From Halobacteriales archaeon QS_9_68_42 (GTDB taxonomy: Archaea > Halobacteriota > Halobacteria > Halobacteriales > Haloarculaceae): a DNA stretch of 6,923 nucleotides. The translations under genes and the position numbers were made by a program. This document shows, piece by piece, positions 5,501-6,923 of this stretch (its first letter is position 1; the number at the start of each line of letters is the position of its first letter). The notes beneath the pieces are model-generated. The model was not told the DNA's origin. It did not search any database and saw only the letters and a list, made by a program, of their open reading frames with translations. The stretch covers positions 1-6,923 of the forward strand of contig PXSE01000023.1 in the NCBI GenBank assembly GCA_003022905.1. The letters are read 5' to 3'.

Positions 5501-5518
5501 TACACCCAAGCGGGTGTA
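5501..5518. promoter_or_regulatory. Perfect 7-bp dyad immediately before the KH start codon
   Basis: TACACCCAAGCGGGTGTA has two perfect 7-bp arms around a 4-nt centre. It fills the gap between TATA box and ATG, with the last base being the A of the start codon. As DNA it is placed like a repressor operator. If transcription starts upstream of it, the RNA would fold a hairpin at the start codon. Confidence 0.5.
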
Positions 5519-6066
5519 TGAAACACGTCACGATACCCGACGACCGTATCGGAGTTCTCATCGGCGAGGGGGGTGAGACGATGCGCGAAATCGAGTCCCG
5601 CGCCGAGGTCCGCCTGGACATCGACTCCGAGACGGGGTCGGTGAAGGTCGAGTCCGTCGGCGACCCGGTGCTCGGCCTAAAGGGGCCGGATGTCGTCAAG
5701 GCCATCGGCCGTGGGTTCGCTCCCGAGAACGCAATACGCCTGCTCGACGACGAGATGCAGCTGTTCGACGTCGTCGACATCGAGGCGGCCACCCGCAACA
5801 AGAGCGACCTCCGCCGGCAGAAGGGCCGGCTTATCGGCGAGGACGGCCGGACCCGTGAACTGATGGCCGAACTCAGCGGCGCCGACGTCGTCGTCTACGG
5901 GACGACGCTAAGCATCATTGGCAAACCCGAACAAGTCGACGCCGTCCGCAGTGCCGCCGAGATGATTCTCGACGGCGCGCCGCACGGCGCGGTGTACTCG
6001 TTCCTCGAGCGCCGGCACAACGAGATGAAGTCCAACAGCATCGAGTACCACCAGTTCACCGGGTAG
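5518..6066 (+). CDS. Archaeal Pno1/Dim2-like two-KH-domain RNA-binding protein
   Basis: This is a 182-residue archaeal homologue of eukaryotic Pno1/Dim2, an RNA-binding factor that contacts the 3' region of small-subunit rRNA during its maturation. KH1 carries IGVLIGEGGETMREIE (11-26) with the GxxG loop GEGG at 16-19. KH2 carries KGRLIGEDGRTRELM (102-116) with GEDG at 107-110. The C-terminal GAPHGAVYSFLERR (153-166) is a family signature. The start is fixed by the KH1 first strand and by a TATA box at leaderless distance. A functional link with aIF1A and Rio1 upstream is expected from family knowledge: all three act on the small subunit. It ends 5 nt from the convergent glutaredoxin stop. Confidence 0.95.
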   Translation: MKHVTIPDDRIGVLIGEGGETMREIESRAEVRLDIDSETGSVKVESVGDPVLGLKGPDVVKAIGRGFAPENAIRLLDDEMQLFDVVDIEAATRNKSDLRRQKGRLIGEDGRTRELMAELSGADVVVYGTTLSIIGKPEQVDAVRSAAEMILDGAPHGAVYSFLERRHNEMKSNSIEYHQFTG

Positions 6067-6071
6067 CGACC

Positions 6072-6464
6072 TCAGAACGGCGCCTCGGCGTCGTCGGTGC
6101 CCGTCGAGACGGTCGCGTCGGGGACGTTCAGCGTCTCGGCGAGTTCCCCCCGCTCTTCGAGTTCCGCGAGAATGTCGCTGCCGCCGACGAACTCGCCGTT
6201 GACGAACGTCTGGGGGATAGTGTCCCAGCCGCTGTGGTCCTCCAGGGCCTCCCGGAAGGCGTCGAGGTTCTGGAGCGCGTCGATCACTTCGACGTCCTCG
6301 CGGTACTGCTTGATGAGCCCGAGCGCGCGCTCGGAGTAACCACACTGCGGCATCAGTTCGTCGCCCTTCATGAACAGGGCCACTTCGTTATCGGCGATGG
6401 CCGCCTCGACGCGGTTGGCCACCTTGTCGGCGTCGAGTTCGGGTTCGTTAGGGTCGAACGTCAT
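6072..6464 (-). CDS. Monothiol glutaredoxin (CGYS type)
   Basis: This is a cytoplasmic monothiol glutaredoxin of the Grx4/GrxD group, proteins that bind or pass on iron-sulfur clusters and reduce mixed disulfides. The product is 130 residues. The active site PQCGYSERA places the single cysteine at C41, with CGYS instead of the usual CGFS. Further family marks are K33 in FMKG, W80 and TIPQTFVNGEFVGGSD (82-97) with the cis-Pro P84 and the GGSD that contact the thiol cofactor. Haloarchaea use gamma-glutamylcysteine rather than glutathione, so the cofactor is an inference. The frame stays open 25 codons upstream, but MTFDP at 6464 is chosen because the upstream part looks non-homologous and a TATA-like box lies 24-33 nt before it. 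Confidence 0.94.
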   Translation of the reverse strand: MTFDPNEPELDADKVANRVEAAIADNEVALFMKGDELMPQCGYSERALGLIKQYREDVEVIDALQNLDAFREALEDHSGWDTIPQTFVNGEFVGGSDILAELEERGELAETLNVPDATVSTGTDDAEAPF

Positions 6465-6487
6465 CAATAGACCGTTGCCGCCCACGA

Positions 6488-6497
6488 GGAATAGGCG
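6488..6497 (-). promoter_or_regulatory. TATA-like element of the glutaredoxin gene
   Basis: The minus strand reads CGCCTATTCC, 24-33 nt before the chosen start codon. It is a weak match, supported mainly by its position. Confidence 0.35.
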
Positions 6498-6587
6498 TTG
6501 TGCCGGCCGTTGTAAGTCGGTCCGCCAGCACGGCCGCAACCCAGTGGCGCTCCCCCGGTGTGGTTTCGGCGAACCGCCGAGAACTAG

Positions 6588-6597
6588 TATTTAAATC
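6588..6597 (+). promoter_or_regulatory. Upstream TATA-like element before the thermosome gene
   Basis: AGTATTTAAATC is a good TATA-like stretch (core 6588-6597), preceded by GAGAAC. It lies about 110 nt before the thermosome start, so it is either a second, distal promoter or the promoter of an unseen transcript. TTTAAA is palindromic, so direction is not certain. Confidence 0.35.
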
Positions 6598-6599
6598 CT

Positions 6600-6618
6600 G
6601 TGTGCAATCGATTCACAC
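6600..6618. promoter_or_regulatory. Near-perfect dyad upstream of the thermosome promoter
   Basis: GTGTGCAATCGATTCACAC joins GTGTG and CACAC arms around the self-palindromic AATCGATT, with one extra C breaking the symmetry. It lies just after the upstream TATA-like element and about 48 nt before the proximal TATA box. It may be a regulator-binding site. Confidence 0.4.
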
Positions 6619-6665
6619 TCTTGTAACGGACCCTTCCGGCGGTTTTCTCCCTCCGTTTCAGCAAC

Positions 6666-6675
6666 TTTTATATAG
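6666..6675 (+). promoter_or_regulatory. TATA box of the thermosome gene
   Basis: TTTTATATAG is the strongest TATA box in the window, 27-36 nt before ATG 6702. This predicts a 5' leader of only a few bases and strong expression, as expected for a chaperonin gene. Confidence 0.75.
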
Positions 6676-6701
6676 AACCACAGACAATCATTCGAACGAC
6701 T

Positions 6702-6923
6702 ATGGCACAACAAATGGGCAACCAGCCCCTCATCGTTCTTTCCGAGGAGAGCCAGCGAACGTCCGGCCGCGATGCGCAGTCGATGAACATCACTGCGGGC
6801 AAGGCGGTCGCCGAGTCCGTACGGACCACGCTCGGCCCGAAAGGGATGGACAAGATGCTCGTCGACTCGACGGGCAACGTCGTCGTCACGAACGACGGCG
6901 TCACCATCCTCGGCGAGATGGAC
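6702..6923 (+). CDS. thsA: Thermosome (group II chaperonin) subunit, N-terminal part
   Basis: This is the start of a group II chaperonin subunit, which assembles into a double-ring ATP-driven protein-folding complex in the cytoplasm. Only the first 74 residues are present; a full subunit is about 550. The equatorial ATP-binding region is clear: [20 protein letters not shown] (17-36), the nucleotide loop [17 protein letters not shown] (42-58) and [12 protein letters not shown] (63-74). ATG 6702 is supported by the TATA box upstream; a second ATG at residue 5 is a shorter alternative. The short Gln-rich N-terminus matches haloarchaeal subunits. Which paralogue this is cannot be proved from this fragment; thsA (cct1) is suggested by the KH-gene neighbourhood. 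Confidence 0.96.
   Translation, partial: MAQQMGNQPLIVLSEESQRTSGRDAQSMNITAGKAVAESVRTTLGPKGMDKMLVDSTGNVVVTNDGVTILGEMD

Noticed and set aside
6465..6539. N-terminal extension of the glutaredoxin to an upstream ATG
   Set aside because: The 25 extra residues do not look like glutaredoxin, and the TATA-like box falls inside them.

Overview
The window looks like chromosomal DNA from a halophilic archaeon (class Halobacteria). The coding regions are GC-rich with G/C-ending codons, the proteins are very acidic, and several promoters have a BRE/TATA box about 25 nt before the start codon, as in leaderless haloarchaeal genes. The gene content is also archaeal: aIF1A, Rio1, a Pno1/Dim2-like KH protein and a thermosome subunit. 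I cannot name a genus. I see no rRNA, tRNA, CRISPR array, transposase or integrase.

Left part (1-2079). The N-terminal half of a zinc-dependent alcohol dehydrogenase runs leftward off the window. Diverging from it are aIF1A (813-1106) and, 46 nt later, Rio1 kinase (1153-2079). Both belong to translation initiation and small-subunit maturation.

Middle part (2080-5517). This 3.4-kb block separates rio1 from the KH protein gene. It holds a leftward Tat-exported lipoprotein with two DUF4397 repeats (2089-2886). A rightward cassette follows, with a winged-helix regulator (3237-3515), a 19-residue microORF (3517-3576) and a three-helix membrane protein (3573-3854). It is packed by a 1-nt gap, an ATGA overlap and two perfect GGAGG ribosome-binding sites. 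Next come a leftward DUF2237 protein (3955-4341) and a divergent pair of a YfcE/MJ0936-type phosphodiesterase and a GNAT acetyltransferase (4440-5440), which overlap by ATGA.

Right part (5518-6923). The Pno1/Dim2-like KH protein (5518-6066) converges on a monothiol glutaredoxin (6072-6464, minus strand). The beginning of a thermosome subunit (6702 to the end) follows. As I recall, aIF1A, rio1, the KH gene and a thermosome gene are close neighbours in other haloarchaea. If so, the core order is kept here with accessory genes interleaved.

The most interesting items are the microORF in the HTH/membrane cassette, a possible leaderless Arg-rich small ORF before that cassette, and three dyads placed between TATA boxes and starts (586-600, 5501-5518, 6600-6618) that look like operators.
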